Shown: positions 10,126 through 19,843, counted from the first letter of the stretch. The stretch is 64,000 nucleotides of DNA from Mycolicibacterium poriferae (GCF_010728325.1 NZ_AP022570.1:4216001-4280000); one strand, 5' to 3'. The notes: a model not told the origin generated them from the sequence alone. Program-made: numbers and translations.

Positions 10126-13100
10126 CGCGTGGATTCCAGCGCCGCGATCACGTCGGCGTTGTCCATCTCCGCCACCTCCAGATACAGCGCGGCGACCTCG
10201 TCCAACCTGCTGCTGTTCGGCTCGTTGGCGCTCATCCGCGCGGCCAGCGCGGACACGGTGCGGGTCGCGAAGATGTCGGCGACCATCACCGACGGGGTGT
10301 CCAGCCAGGTACGAATCCGCGCCACCACCTGGGTGGCGAGTACGGAATCACCTCCCACCGAGAAGAAGTCGTCGTCGGCGCCGATGCTCTCGCGGCCGAG
10401 GACCTCGCCGACGATGCTGCTCAGCGCAGACTCCAGCGGAGTGGCCGGGGCACGGTAACCGGCCACGGTGGCGAGGACGTCGGCGTTTCTGAGCTCGCGT
10501 GCGACCGCGGCCCGGTCGATCTTGCCGCCGACGGTGAACGGGATGCGCGGCGCGCACACGATGATCTGGGGCACCATGTGCGGCGGCACCAGATCGGCGA
10601 GCTTGTCGGCGATCTGGCCCGGCTCGGCAGCGGCACACACCAGAGCGGCCAGCACGTCGCGCCCCTCGGTGGGCACCACCGCGGCGACTGCCGAGTCCAC
10701 CCCGTCGATGCGGCGCAGCGCGGACTCCACCTCCCCGAGTTCGACGCGGTAGCCGCTGATCTTGATCCGGTGGTCGGTACGTCCGACGAATTCGATGACG
10801 CCACCGGGCCGGTAACGCACCAGGTCGCCGGTGCGGTACCACCTGCGGCCGCCGTGTTCGACGAATCGTTCGGCCGTGAGGTCGGGGCGGCCGGAGTAGC
10901 CGCGGGCGATGCCGCGGCCGCCCACCCACAGTTCGCCGGGAACCCAGTCGGGGCAATCCTGACCGTCGGGACCCACCACGCGGCACTCGTTGTTGGGCAA
11001 CGGCACGCCCAGGGGCACCGACGACCAGTCGGCGGGAATTTCTCGGACGTCGCAGATGGTGTTGTGCGTGGCAGTTTCGGTGGCCCCGCCCAGACCCGCG
11101 AAACGCATGTGCGGAGCGCGTTCTCGCAGCTCGCGCACCATCTGCGGGCGCACCCAGTCACCACCGGTCGGCACGACCCGCACCGACGACAGGTCACCGG
11201 CGACCTCGACCAGCATCTCCAGCCAGCCGGGCATGAAGTGCAGCACGGTCACCTGGTGGGCCTCGATCAGCCGCGCCCAGGTGTCCGGGTCGCGTCGGTG
11301 CGCCTCGTCGACCACGACGAGGGAGCCGCCGGCACGCAGCATCGCGAACACGTCGAGCACCGAGAGGTCGCATTCCAGTGTCGACAGTGCCAGGCACCGG
11401 TCCTGCGGGCCGATCTCGAAGTGGGCGTTGATGAACTCGACGGTGTTCATCGCCGCCGAGTGTGTCATCTCCACACCTTTGGGCTCACCGGTGGAACCCG
11501 AGGTGAACAAGATGTAGGCCAGGTCGTCGGGTTGGGCTGGCCCGGGCTGGAAGCCGGCTTCGTGGCGGCCGACACGTCGCGCCTCGGCCACCGTCAGCGC
11601 CGGCAGTCCGGTCGGCGGCTCGTCCCCGCACACGAGGGCCATCCGGACACCGGCGCCGGCGAGCATCCGTTCGGCACGCTCGTCCGGATGATCGATGCCG
11701 ACCGGCACGTACACGGCGCCGGCGGCCAGGATGGCGAGCAGTGCGGTCACCTGTTCTGCGCCTTTGGGTCCCATGACCGCGACCGTGTCGCCGGGCCGTA
11801 CGCCGGCCACCGTCAAGCCGGCGGCGACTTCGAGCACCTGTTCACGAAGCTGGCCGTAGGTGAGGTCACCGGCACTGCTGTAGACGGCCGGCGAGTCGGG
11901 CTGCAGCTGTGCCCGCTGGAAGAATCCGTCGTGCAGCGCGTCGCCGCTGCGAGGCGCCTGCACCGCGTTCACCGCGTCGCGGGCGGTCTGTTGTTCCGGC
12001 GTGACGGCGGGCTGGTCTGGTGTCTCCCAGGCGGTTTCGTTGGCGGCCAGCCGCTCCAGTTCAGCAATGTGGTGGGCGAACATCGCGTCGGCGACGCCGG
12101 GCCGGAAGGCATCCTCACGCACGTCCCAGTTGATCATCAACCCCTCGGCCACCGGCGTGGCCTGAGCGTCGATCAGCACCTGGGGGCCTTGGGAGATCGT
12201 CCACACCGGCTTGCCGAACTGCTCGGTGACCTCGCCGGCGAACAGATCGCCGAGACCGAGAGCGCTGGTGTAGACGATCGGCGCCAGAACCGGGGTGCCA
12301 TGGTGGCGAGTCAGATCACGCAGCACCGACAGACCCGAGTAGTGCGAGTGTGCCGCCGAAGCATGCAGTGCCCGCTGCAGAACGCGGGCGCGTGCCGCGG
12401 GAGTGGCGGCATCGGTGAGGTCGACGTCGAGCATCAGCGATGACGTGAAGTCCCCCACCAGCTTGTCGACGTCGGCGTGGAACTGTTCACGGCCGAACAT
12501 CGGCAGGTTCAGCAGGAACCGCCGGTTCGTCGACCAGCGCGCCAGCGTGCCGGCATAGGACGCGGCCACGGCCATCGCCGGGGTGATCCCGCGCCGGTGT
12601 GCCGCGGCGAACAACGCGTCGCGGGTCTCGACGTCGAAAATGTGCCAGCGCCGAGTGCCGCGACGTGGATCGGCCTGTTCGTCGCGCGGAACCAGCGGCA
12701 GCGCAGGGCCTTCCGGCAGCTCCGGGATCCGTTCGGCCCACCACCGGCGGTCAGCCTCTGATTGGGCGTTGTCCGCCGCAACCTGTGCTCGGTACTGGCG
12801 GTAGGTGTAGCCCAGCTCTGGCAGCGTTCCACCGTTGTAGAACACCGCGAGATCGGACATGAAGTTGCGGTAGCTGACCGCGTCGGCGGCCTGCATGTCC
12901 AGATCGACGTGCAGCCTGGTACTGCCGTCGGGAAGCAGCGACAGCGACAGTTCGAGGACCTCGTCCACCAGCATCTGATGTGATTTGGCGTCGCGGATCT
13001 CGTCGAGGCGCCGCTGAGCCGCGGCGAGGTCGAGGTCGCGCAGGTCGAAGACGGTGACCGGCAGGCTGCGCTCGCCGACGCGCTGCGTCCCGTCGGGCAG

Positions 13101-13610
13101 GATCTCCACCCGCAGCATGGGGTGGCGACGGGCCAGCCGCGCCGCGGCATGTCGCAGCCGCTCGGGATCGACTCCTGCACCGTCGAATTCGACATAGAGG
13201 TGAGCGGCCACGCCCCCCAGCTGCTGATCGTCGTTGCGGCCCACCCACAGCGCGTGCTGGATCGGCGCCAGCGGGAAGGGGTCGCCGTCCTCGGTGTGGT
13301 CGTTGCGCGAACTCGAGCCGTCAGCGCCCGGGCTCCCGGTGGTGTCGGTCGGTGCCGTGTCGGTCGGTGTCGTGGCGTCGTGAGCGGCGACGAGGTCGGC
13401 CCACGCAGCCACGGTCGGGTTGGCGGCCAGATCGGCGAATCCGACGGAGATGCCCTGCCGGCGCCACCGCCCCGACAGCGACATCATCCGGATGGAGTCC
13501 AGGCCGGACGCGATCAGATCGGCATGAGGATCCAGCTCGTCCGCACTCATGCCGAGCAGTTCGGCGACTTCGTCTCGAACCGTCTGCGCTCTCGTCACCG
13601 CCACACCCAC
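10122..13610 (-). CDS. mbtB: Mycobactin synthetase MbtB (ArCP-Cy-A-PCP)
   Basis: This 1162-residue synthetase accepts the aryl acid from MbtA and couples and cyclises it with Ser or Thr to the hydroxyphenyl-oxazoline of mycobactin. It opens with an aryl carrier domain (ASGLDSIRMM, Ser39). A cyclisation domain follows, using the Asp-rich DLDMQAADAVS motif in place of HHxxxDG. The adenylation domain shows FTSGSTGEPKG, YRTGDL and GGKIDRA. The final carrier reads VGGDSVLAT, with no thioesterase after it. The frame opens at a GTG at 13610. A second GTG six bases on (13604) is better spaced from the GGAGG sequence, so the true start may be two codons later. It is divergent from mbtA across two iron boxes. 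Confidence 0.92.
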   Translation of the reverse strand: MGVAVTRAQTVRDEVAELLGMSADELDPHADLIASGLDSIRMMSLSGRWRRQGISVGFADLAANPTVAAWADLVAAHDATTPTDTAPTDTTGSPGADGSSSRNDHTEDGDPFPLAPIQHALWVGRNDDQQLGGVAAHLYVEFDGAGVDPERLRHAAARLARRHPMLRVEILPDGTQRVGERSLPVTVFDLRDLDLAAAQRRLDEIRDAKSHQMLVDEVLELSLSLLPDGSTRLHVDLDMQAADAVSYRNFMSDLAVFYNGGTLPELGYTYRQYRAQVAADNAQSEADRRWWAERIPELPEGPALPLVPRDEQADPRRGTRRWHIFDVETRDALFAAAHRRGITPAMAVAASYAGTLARWSTNRRFLLNLPMFGREQFHADVDKLVGDFTSSLMLDVDLTDAATPAARARVLQRALHASAAHSHYSGLSVLRDLTRHHGTPVLAPIVYTSALGLGDLFAGEVTEQFGKPVWTISQGPQVLIDAQATPVAEGLMINWDVREDAFRPGVADAMFAHHIAELERLAANETAWETPDQPAVTPEQQTARDAVNAVQAPRSGDALHDGFFQRAQLQPDSPAVYSSAGDLTYGQLREQVLEVAAGLTVAGVRPGDTVAVMGPKGAEQVTALLAILAAGAVYVPVGIDHPDERAERMLAGAGVRMALVCGDEPPTGLPALTVAEARRVGRHEAGFQPGPAQPDDLAYILFTSGSTGEPKGVEMTHSAAMNTVEFINAHFEIGPQDRCLALSTLECDLSVLDVFAMLRAGGSLVVVDEAHRRDPDTWARLIEAHQVTVLHFMPGWLEMLVEVAGDLSSVRVVPTGGDWVRPQMVRELRERAPHMRFAGLGGATETATHNTICDVREIPADWSSVPLGVPLPNNECRVVGPDGQDCPDWVPGELWVGGRGIARGYSGRPDLTAERFVEHGGRRWYRTGDLVRYRPGGVIEFVGRTDHRIKISGYRVELGEVESALRRIDGVDSAVAAVVPTEGRDVLAALVCAAAEPGQIADKLADLVPPHMVPQIIVCAPRIPFTVGGKIDRAAVARELRNADVLATVAGYRAPATPLESALSSIVGEVLGRESIGADDDFFSVGGDSVLATQVVARIRTWLDTPSVMVADIFATRTVSALAARMSANEPNSSRLDEVAALYLEVAEMDNADVIAALESTR

Positions 13611-13623
13611 AAAGCCTCCAGCG

Positions 13624-13642
13624 TTAAGTCAGGCTGCCCTAA
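13624..13642 (-). promoter_or_regulatory. IdeR/DtxR-type iron box 1, mbtA-mbtB intergenic
   Basis: The minus strand reads TTAGGGCAGCCTGACTTAA, matching 14 of 19 positions of the mycobacterial consensus TTAGGTTAGGCTAACCTAA. It lies 14 bases upstream of the mbtB start, where Fe-IdeR binding would block mbtB transcription in iron-replete cells. Two adjacent boxes in this gap are known from M. tuberculosis. Confidence 0.8.
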
Positions 13643-13643
13643 C

Positions 13644-13662
13644 TTTGTGGAGGCTACCCTAT
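13644..13662 (+). promoter_or_regulatory. IdeR/DtxR-type iron box 2, mbtA-mbtB intergenic
   Basis: The plus strand reads TTTGTGGAGGCTACCCTAT, 13 of 19 matches to the IdeR consensus with a well-kept right half (AGGCTACCCTA). Its centre is 20 bases from that of box 1. It overlaps a TATATT sequence (13660-13665) that could be the mbtA -10 element, so the two boxes would control both divergent promoters. Confidence 0.7.
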
Positions 13663-13708
13663 ATTCGGTTCACCGAACACTTCTACCCCGAGCGGACGAT
13701 TTCACCAG

Positions 13709-15394
13709 ATGAGCACCGGATTCTTGGCTGACCAGGGCAAACCACATGGATACGCGTCCGCTGACCTACTTACGGGTTTCGTGCCCTTCCCGGAGGACCG
13801 CGCCAAGGCTTATCGGGACGCCGGCTACTGGACGGGCCAGCCACTGGATTCGATTCTGACCGACGCCGCCGCGCGATGGCCGGACCGTACCGCCATCGTC
13901 GACTCCGCGACCTCGTACTCCTTCGCGGAGTTGGCGGCCGTGGCGGCCCGGGTCGCCGCCGGGTTGGCAGAGCTCGGCATCACCGAAGGGGACCGGGTGA
14001 TGGTGCAGCTGCCCAACTCCTGCCAGTTCGCGGTGGCACTGTTCGGGCTGCTGCGCGCCGGGGCGGTGCCGGTGATGTGCCTGCCGGGGCATCGCACGGC
14101 CGAGCTCGGACATTTCGCCGAGGTGAGCGGCGCGGTCGCGCTGATCGTCGCCGACAAGGTGGGCGGTTTCGACTACCGCGACATGGCCGCCACGCTCGTC
14201 GCCGAGCACCCTGCCCTGCGCCACGTCATCGTCGACGGTGACTGCGCGGACTTCGTGCCATGGTCCTCACTCGTCGAGCATCCGGGTGAACCCGCCGACC
14301 GTCGACCCGTCGACCCGAACAGCCCTGCGCTGCTGCTCGTTTCCGGCGGCACCACCGGCTTGCCGAAGCTGATCGCCCGCACCCACGACGACTACCTCTA
14401 CAACGCACGCACGTGTGCGCAGACCTGCCAGATGACCGCTCAGGACGTCTATCTCGTCGCACTGCCGGCCGGCCACAACTTCCCCCTGGCATGCCCGGGC
14501 CTGCTGGGCTCGATGACGGTGGGTGCGACGACGGTGTTCACCGCCGACCCCAGCCCCGAATCCGCCTTCGCGCTGATCGACAAGCACGCGGTCACCGTCA
14601 CCGGTTTGGTGAACGCGCTGGCCAAATTGTGGGCTCAGGCCTGCGACTGGGAACCGGTGCTGCCGACGTCGCTGCGTTACGTCCAGGTCGGCGGCTCCCG
14701 CATGAGCCCCGAGGACGCGCGTTTCATCCTCGACAGGCTCACCCCCGGTATGGCCCAGATCTTCGGCATGGCCGAGGGAATGCTCAACTTCACCCGACCC
14801 GGTGATCCGCTCGACGTCGTCGTCCACACTCAGGGGCGGCCGATGTCACCCGCCGACGAGATGCGCGTCGTCGACGACAACGGTGGCGAGGTGGCTCCCG
14901 GGGAGGAAGGCGAACTGCTGGTGCGGGGGCCCTACACACTCAACGGGTACTACCGCGCCGACGATGCCAACGCGCGGTCCTTCTCGCCGGACGGCTTCTA
15001 CCGCACCGGCGACCGGGTGCGGATCTTCGACCACGGCCCGAGGGCTGGCTATGTCGAAGTCACCGGACGGATCAAGGACGTCATCCACCGCGGCGGCGAG
15101 ACGGTGTCGGCAACCGACCTGGAGGATCATCTGCACACCCATCCCCAGATCTACAGTGCGGCCGCGGTTGCGCTGCCCGACGAGTACCTCGGCGAGAAGA
15201 TCTGCGCGGCGGTCGTTTTCCGCGGACGTCCGATCACACTGGCCGAACTGAACGCCTTCCTCGACGAGCGTGGCGTGTCTGCGCACGCGCGACCCGACGC
15301 CCTCGTCGCGATGCCCACATTGCCGTCCACCGCGGTCGGGAAGGTGGACAAGAAGCAGGTCGTCGCCCGATTGGTGGCGGGCAAAAACGGCTAG
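13709..15394 (+). CDS. mbtA: Aryl-acid AMP ligase MbtA
   Basis: A stand-alone adenylating enzyme of 561 residues (M. tuberculosis MbtA is about 565). It activates an aryl acid, salicylate in the classical pathway, as the acyl-adenylate and loads it on the N-terminal carrier of MbtB. The P-loop-like segment is VSGGTTGLPKLI (about 210-221). The segment PAGHNFPLACPG (about 252-263) is the conserved aryl-acid pocket motif of the DhbE/EntE class. FGMAEGML, YRTGDR and a C-terminal GKVDKK complete the adenylation core. The ATG at 13709 has no strong ribosome site. Divergent transcription from mbtB across two iron boxes implies induction by iron starvation. If the nearby polyketide synthase makes 6-methylsalicylate, that may be the acid activated here. 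Confidence 0.93.
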   Translation: MSTGFLADQGKPHGYASADLLTGFVPFPEDRAKAYRDAGYWTGQPLDSILTDAAARWPDRTAIVDSATSYSFAELAAVAARVAAGLAELGITEGDRVMVQLPNSCQFAVALFGLLRAGAVPVMCLPGHRTAELGHFAEVSGAVALIVADKVGGFDYRDMAATLVAEHPALRHVIVDGDCADFVPWSSLVEHPGEPADRRPVDPNSPALLLVSGGTTGLPKLIARTHDDYLYNARTCAQTCQMTAQDVYLVALPAGHNFPLACPGLLGSMTVGATTVFTADPSPESAFALIDKHAVTVTGLVNALAKLWAQACDWEPVLPTSLRYVQVGGSRMSPEDARFILDRLTPGMAQIFGMAEGMLNFTRPGDPLDVVVHTQGRPMSPADEMRVVDDNGGEVAPGEEGELLVRGPYTLNGYYRADDANARSFSPDGFYRTGDRVRIFDHGPRAGYVEVTGRIKDVIHRGGETVSATDLEDHLHTHPQIYSAAAVALPDEYLGEKICAAVVFRGRPITLAELNAFLDERGVSAHARPDALVAMPTLPSTAVGKVDKKQVVARLVAGKNG

Positions 15395-15403
15395 ATGTAG
15401 GGC

Positions 15404-16804
15404 ATGGCGGACACACTCGACCAGAGAGACCACTGGGAAGTCGACCGCGAGTTCACCCTCCCGCATTTCGGAGACCTGGTCACCGACGGCAGGGTCGAGC
15501 ACGACACCGACGCCGTCGAGACGGCCTACTTCGACACTGCCGAGCGCGACCTGCACGCCTTCGGCATGACTGTGACCCGGCGGGTGGGCGACGATGCCGA
15601 TTGGGTGTTGACGATGCCCGGCAGCAGCGCGACGTTGCGCTTCGCGGGTTCGATGTCGGTGCCTGAGGAACTGGCTACGATCACCCACGGAGTCACCGGA
15701 GGACGGGACCTGGGGCACATCGCCACGATCCGCACGCTCCGCGACCGCTACCTGGTCAGCGACGCCGAGGGCGGGTCGCGACTCGAGATCGACGACGACA
15801 ACCTGCGCGCTTCGCTCGGAGACCGGCTGCTGGCCTGGCGGGAGGTGCACGCCGCCCCTGCCCCGGCGCGGCTGCGGGAGCGGCTGTCGGAAGCGGGCGC
15901 GCGCCGGGCGACAGAGCCACCGCGGCTGAACCGCTTGCTCGCCGGTGACGCCGAGCGCGACACCGTGGCTGTGGCAGCCGGTGCGCAGGCCCTCGACCGC
16001 TATGTGGCGGCGCAGGTCGACGAGATCGTGCGCGGCGATATCGAGCTGCGGCGCGGGCATGATCCGATCCACGACACCCGCGTGGCGATCCGTCGGCTGC
16101 GCAGCACGATCCGAGTCTTCGACGAACTCGTCGACGTCTTCGCCGAAGATGACGTCGCCGACGTCGAAGCCGACCTCAAGTGGTTCGCCGGGGTGCTCGG
16201 TGACGTGCGCGACTGCCAGGTGCAGCAGGACCGGCTCGGTGTCGCCCTCGACGAGCTGCCCGAAGAGCTGATCCTCGGCCCCGTCCGCGCACGACTCCAC
16301 AACGACCTCAAGGCCGTGGAACTGCCCGCCCGCGAGGCGGTCGACGAGGCCATGGGGTCACCGCGATACGCAAAGATGCTGTCGCACCTACAGGTCTGGC
16401 GTCGCCGCGCGCCGTTTCACCACTGGATCGAGGCGGCGGCGGTACGCAGGCTCGCGAAGAAGGCGCAGCGCAAGGCACGGCGTCGTCTCGCCACCGCACT
16501 GGAGGCCGACGACGCGGAGCTGCTACACCGGGCACGCAAGGCAGCCAAACGGGCCCGCTACGCCGCCGAGCTGATGGAGCCGATCGATCCCAAGGCGGCC
16601 AAACGAGAGCGCAAGCACTTCAAGCACATTCAGAGTGTGCTCGGCGACCACCAGGACACCGTGGTGGCGATGGCGTGGCTGCGACGAATCGGTGTCGCCG
16701 CCGGGACCACAGACGGTGAGAACGGCTTCACATTCGGTCTGCTGTACGGCCGCGAGCAGGCGTTGGGCGCCGAATACCGCCGCGCGGTTCAGAAACTCGA
16801 GTGA
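15404..16804 (+). CDS. CYTH-CHAD domain protein
   Basis: A 466-residue protein with an N-terminal CYTH domain (opening WEVDREFTLP, about 1-185) and a C-terminal CHAD helical domain (about 205-460) rich in His, Arg and Lys, including HDTRVAIRRLRS and ARKAAKRARYAAELM. CYTH proteins hydrolyse or bind triphosphate compounds and CHAD domains bind polyphosphate, so a polyphosphate-linked role is likely; the substrate cannot be read from the sequence. The start lies only nine bases after the mbtA stop, so the two genes may share an iron-regulated transcript. M. tuberculosis has mbtJ at this place, so the gene is an insertion relative to that species. Confidence 0.85.
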   Translation: MADTLDQRDHWEVDREFTLPHFGDLVTDGRVEHDTDAVETAYFDTAERDLHAFGMTVTRRVGDDADWVLTMPGSSATLRFAGSMSVPEELATITHGVTGGRDLGHIATIRTLRDRYLVSDAEGGSRLEIDDDNLRASLGDRLLAWREVHAAPAPARLRERLSEAGARRATEPPRLNRLLAGDAERDTVAVAAGAQALDRYVAAQVDEIVRGDIELRRGHDPIHDTRVAIRRLRSTIRVFDELVDVFAEDDVADVEADLKWFAGVLGDVRDCQVQQDRLGVALDELPEELILGPVRARLHNDLKAVELPAREAVDEAMGSPRYAKMLSHLQVWRRRAPFHHWIEAAAVRRLAKKAQRKARRRLATALEADDAELLHRARKAAKRARYAAELMEPIDPKAAKRERKHFKHIQSVLGDHQDTVVAMAWLRRIGVAAGTTDGENGFTFGLLYGREQALGAEYRRAVQKLE

Positions 16805-16895
16805 CGCCACGCCTCTGAAATCTCTTTCGTCACTGTGGTTTCTGTGGTCACATCTGCGGCCGGATCTGTCGGGGTGTCGCACTAGTGTTCGATGC

Positions 16896-17393
16896 ATGAG
16901 TGAAGTGGGCAGCGCAGTCGCCGCGATCCGCGCCGGCATCGCCGAGCTGGCCGCCGCACCCATCGACACTCTCACCCATCCCGAACTGATCGCCCTGCTC
17001 AACGACATCACAACCCTGAGCTGGTCCCTACCCGCGGTCGAACACCCCATCCTGGCCCGGCTGATGACCGAAACCGAACCCCAAACCCTGGGCGCCAAAT
17101 CCTGGGAAGAAATCCTCACCATCGCCCTGCGCCTGTCCAAAACCGAAGCCGCCCGCACCATCCGCGACACCCAGATGCTCGGCCCCCGCCGCTCCCTCGA
17201 CGGCCAACCCCTGCCCCCACACTGGAATCACGTCGCCGCCGCCCAAGCCCAGGGCCGCATCGGACCCGCTCACCTGGACACCATCGCCGAGTTCTTCCGC
17301 ACCCTGCCCCACTGGATCGACGTCGGCACCCGCGCCGACGCCGAAACCCAACTCGCCCGCTCGGCCTGCGGGCTGGACCCCGATCAACTGCGC
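16896..17393 (+). pseudogene. DUF222/HNH endonuclease-like gene, 5' fragment cut by an IS3 element
   Basis: The first 166 codons (MSEVGSAVAAIRAGIAEL onward) belong to the DUF222 or 13E12-repeat family that is abundant in mycobacteria. The frame ends LDPDQLR, and the next triplet, TGA at 17394-17396, is supplied by the terminal inverted repeat of the insertion sequence. The continuation lies at 18733 in the matching frame, so removing the element plus one copy of its CGC target duplication (1339 bases) restores a 535-residue gene. A truncated DUF222 peptide may still be made. Confidence 0.85.
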
Positions 17394-17424
17394 TGAACCG
17401 TCCTGGTCTGGATGGAGACCTGGG

Positions 17425-18354
17425 TTATGCCACCTGCGGGATGGAGGTGACGGTGTCACGGTAGCGGTTCTCGTATCCGACCGGCGAGAGATAGCCGAGA
17501 GACGAGTGCAGGCGGGTGGTGTTGTACCAATGCACCCAGCTGGCGGTTTCGCGTTCGACTTCGGCGCGGCCGGTCCAGGATTTGTGGCGGTCGATCAGTT
17601 CGGTCTTGTACAGCCCGATCGCTGATTCCATCAGCGCGTTATCCAGGGCGTCACCGACCGAGCCGATCGAGCCGGCGATCCCCGAATCACGCAGCGCCTC
17701 GGTGAACGCCAGCGAGGTGTATTGGCTGCCGGCATCGGAATGATGAACCAATCCTGTTGTGGTGAAACGGAAATCAGTCCTACGTCGGGTGAACACGGCT
17801 TGTTCGAGGACGCTGGTCACCAGTGGGGTGGCCTTGGTCGACATCACCCGCCATCCCAGGATCCTCCGCGAGTACACATCGACGCAGAACGCGGTGTAGA
17901 CGAACCCGGCCAGCGTCCAGGTGTAGGTGAAATCAGCTACCCACCACTGATCCGGACGGGCCGGCACACCCCATTGGCGGTCGATGAGATCGGGATGCCG
18001 GGCCGCGGTCGCATCGGCGGTGGTGGTGACCGTGCGCCGCTTTCCGCGCACCGCGCCGGTGATTCCGCACAGGCGCATCAGCCGGCCCACTTGATCCCGG
18101 CCAACGTCGTGACCAGCGTGTTTCATCGCATGCCAGAGCTTGCGCACCCCGTAGAGCCCCCGATTGGCCACGAACAGCTCGTGCACGGTGTTGGCGGCGT
18201 GCGCATCGGCCCAGTCGGTGTCACTGACCGGGCCGCGAGCCTTGGCCGCGTAGTAGGTGGACGGGGCGATCGGCAGCCCGTGCTCACCCAGCACGGCGCA
18301 GATCGGGTCGACCCCGTAACGGTCCCGGTGATCGTCGATGTAGTCGACGATCAC
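17425..18354 (-). CDS. IS3-family transposase OrfB (DDE integrase domain)
   Basis: This 309-residue protein carries the rve integrase core. The first catalytic Asp is in WWVADFTYTW, the second in HHSDAGSQYTS and the Glu in DNALMESAIGLYK, followed by the conserved tail WVHWYNTTRLHSSLGYLSP. It starts at a GTG overlapping the orfA stop (GTGA). OrfB could therefore be made by re-initiation or fused to OrfA by frameshifting, as in other IS3 elements. All catalytic residues are present, so the transposase looks functional. Confidence 0.93.
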   Translation of the reverse strand: MIVDYIDDHRDRYGVDPICAVLGEHGLPIAPSTYYAAKARGPVSDTDWADAHAANTVHELFVANRGLYGVRKLWHAMKHAGHDVGRDQVGRLMRLCGITGAVRGKRRTVTTTADATAARHPDLIDRQWGVPARPDQWWVADFTYTWTLAGFVYTAFCVDVYSRRILGWRVMSTKATPLVTSVLEQAVFTRRRTDFRFTTTGLVHHSDAGSQYTSLAFTEALRDSGIAGSIGSVGDALDNALMESAIGLYKTELIDRHKSWTGRAEVERETASWVHWYNTTRLHSSLGYLSPVGYENRYRDTVTSIPQVA

Positions 18355-18683
18355 CGCAGTCGGCGGTCGACCTCCGCCGCGGCGAAAAACGCTGACGCTG
18401 TCTTGAGGATCTCATTGGCCCTGCGTAACTCGGCGACCTCCTTGCGCAACGCCACCACCTCGGCCGACTGATCGCCTCCGTCGTCACTGACCGTCGAGCG
18501 GCTACCGAAGTGGCGGTCCTCGACCCAGTTACGCAACGTCGCCTGATTGATCCCCAGCAGCTCTCCGACATGGCGGCGAGCCGCCAACTTCGAATCATCA
18601 CTATGGGCCAAACGGTCGTGATACATCCGTACCGCCCGCTCACGGGTCTCTGGATCGAACTTCCTCGGCGCAGCCACAACCAC
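18351..18683 (-). CDS. IS3-family transposase OrfA (helix-turn-helix)
   Basis: A 110-residue protein with an N-terminal helix-turn-helix (FDPETRERAVRMYHD to GINQATLRNWVEDR). A leucine-zipper-like C-terminal helix (EVVALRKEVAELRRANEILK) should mediate multimerisation and contact with OrfB. A GGAGG sequence is better spaced for the GTG at 18677 than for the GTG at 18683, so the protein may be two residues shorter. The stop overlaps the orfB start. Confidence 0.9.
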   Translation of the reverse strand: MVVAAPRKFDPETRERAVRMYHDRLAHSDDSKLAARRHVGELLGINQATLRNWVEDRHFGSRSTVSDDGGDQSAEVVALRKEVAELRRANEILKTASAFFAAAEVDRRLR

Positions 18684-18729
18684 ATCCTCCTGGTGCGATC
18701 ACGATCTCCACCAGACCCAGGACGGTTCA

Positions 18730-19842
18730 CGCCAAGCCGCCCAACGACTCGCCCTGACCCTCGACCCCGACGGCCCGGTGCCCGACGAGAAAGAACGACA
18801 GCGCAAACGCGGACTGACCATCGGCCGCCAACAAGCCGACGGCATGAGCAGAATCTCGGGCTACCTCACCCCCGAAGCCCGCGCCTGCTGGGACGCCCTC
18901 GCCGCCAAACTCGCCGCCCCCGGGACACCCCATTCCGACAATCAGAGCCCCGGCAACAGCGACCCCGCCGATACCGCAGCCGGCACCGAGACCGAAACGG
19001 ACAACGGCAGCAGCAGCCCGCAGGAACCGACAGGTCAACAGGCCGGCGCCAACACCCATCCCGGCGGGCCCCCGCCCAGCGCCAGCGACGAGGCGGCCGA
19101 GGAGCCGACGCGCCCTCACACCGGCCGCGACACCCGTAGCACCGCCCAACGCAACCACGACGCCTTCCTGGCCATGACCCGCATGCTGCTGTCCTCCGAC
19201 CAACTCGGCACCCACAACGGACTGCCCGTCACCGTCATCGTCTCCACCACCCTGCAGGAACTCAGCCGCGCCGCCGGCGTCGACGTCACCGGCACCGGAC
19301 CACGCCTGGGAGGCCGCGCCAGCCACGCCGTCACCGCCGGCGGCACCCTGCTGCCCATGGCCGACCTCATCCGCATGGCCACCCCCGCCCACCACTACCT
19401 GGCCGTCTACGACCAGCACACCAACGAAGCGCTCTACCTCGGACGCACCAAACGCCTCGCCACCGCCGCCCAACGCATCGTGCTGCTCAACCGCGACCGC
19501 GGCTGCACCCGCCCCGGCTGCACCGCCCCCGGCTACCACACCCAAGCCCACCACGCCGTCGCCGACTGGAACAACAACGGCCACACCAACATCAACGACC
19601 TCACCCTCGCCTGCGGCCCCGACAACCGCGCCGCCACCCACGGCGGCTGGACCACCCGCAAACGCCCCGACGGCCGCACCGAATGGCACCCACCCCCAGC
19701 CCTGGACACCGGCCAAACCCGCATCAACAACTACCACCACCCCGAGCGCTACCTCATCCCCGACGAAGGCGCAGGCCGCGACGATAAAGGTGCCGGAAGC
19801 GAAGACGGGCAAGCGGGCAGCGGCGACGAGGACGTTCCCTAG
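18730..19842 (+). pseudogene. DUF222/HNH endonuclease-like gene, 3' fragment
   Basis: The frame resumes at codon 18733 (QAAQRLALTLDPDGPVPDEK) after the duplicated CGC. It runs through the rest of the DUF222 domain, a low-complexity linker rich in Thr, Ser, Gly and Pro (about 18940-19140), and an HNH nuclease domain (CTRPGCTAPGYHTQAHHAV, about 19504-19560). A possible in-frame re-start is the GTG at 18778. It ends one base before the convergent polyketide synthase stop. HNH/DUF222 genes often sit in mobile or repeated contexts in mycobacteria; this copy is inactivated as a single gene. Confidence 0.85.
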
Positions 19843-19843
19843 G

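Larger units (their letters stand above)
17394..18729 (-). mobile_element. IS3-family insertion sequence, 1336 bp
   Basis: The element is bounded by imperfect terminal inverted repeats, TGAACCGTCCTGGTCTGG on the left and its complement with one extra G on the right. It is flanked by a 3-bp direct repeat CGC (17391-17393 and 18730-18732). It encodes overlapping orfA and orfB on the minus strand. Three-base target duplications and two overlapping transposase frames are typical of IS3 elements. The exact duplication, intact frames and clean split of the host gene point to a fairly recent insertion. Confidence 0.93.

Noticed and set aside
10110..12443. A 777-codon plus-strand frame across mbtB
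   Set aside because: Antisense shadow of a GC-rich synthetase gene; no recognisable domain, and mbtB motifs are continuous on the other strand.
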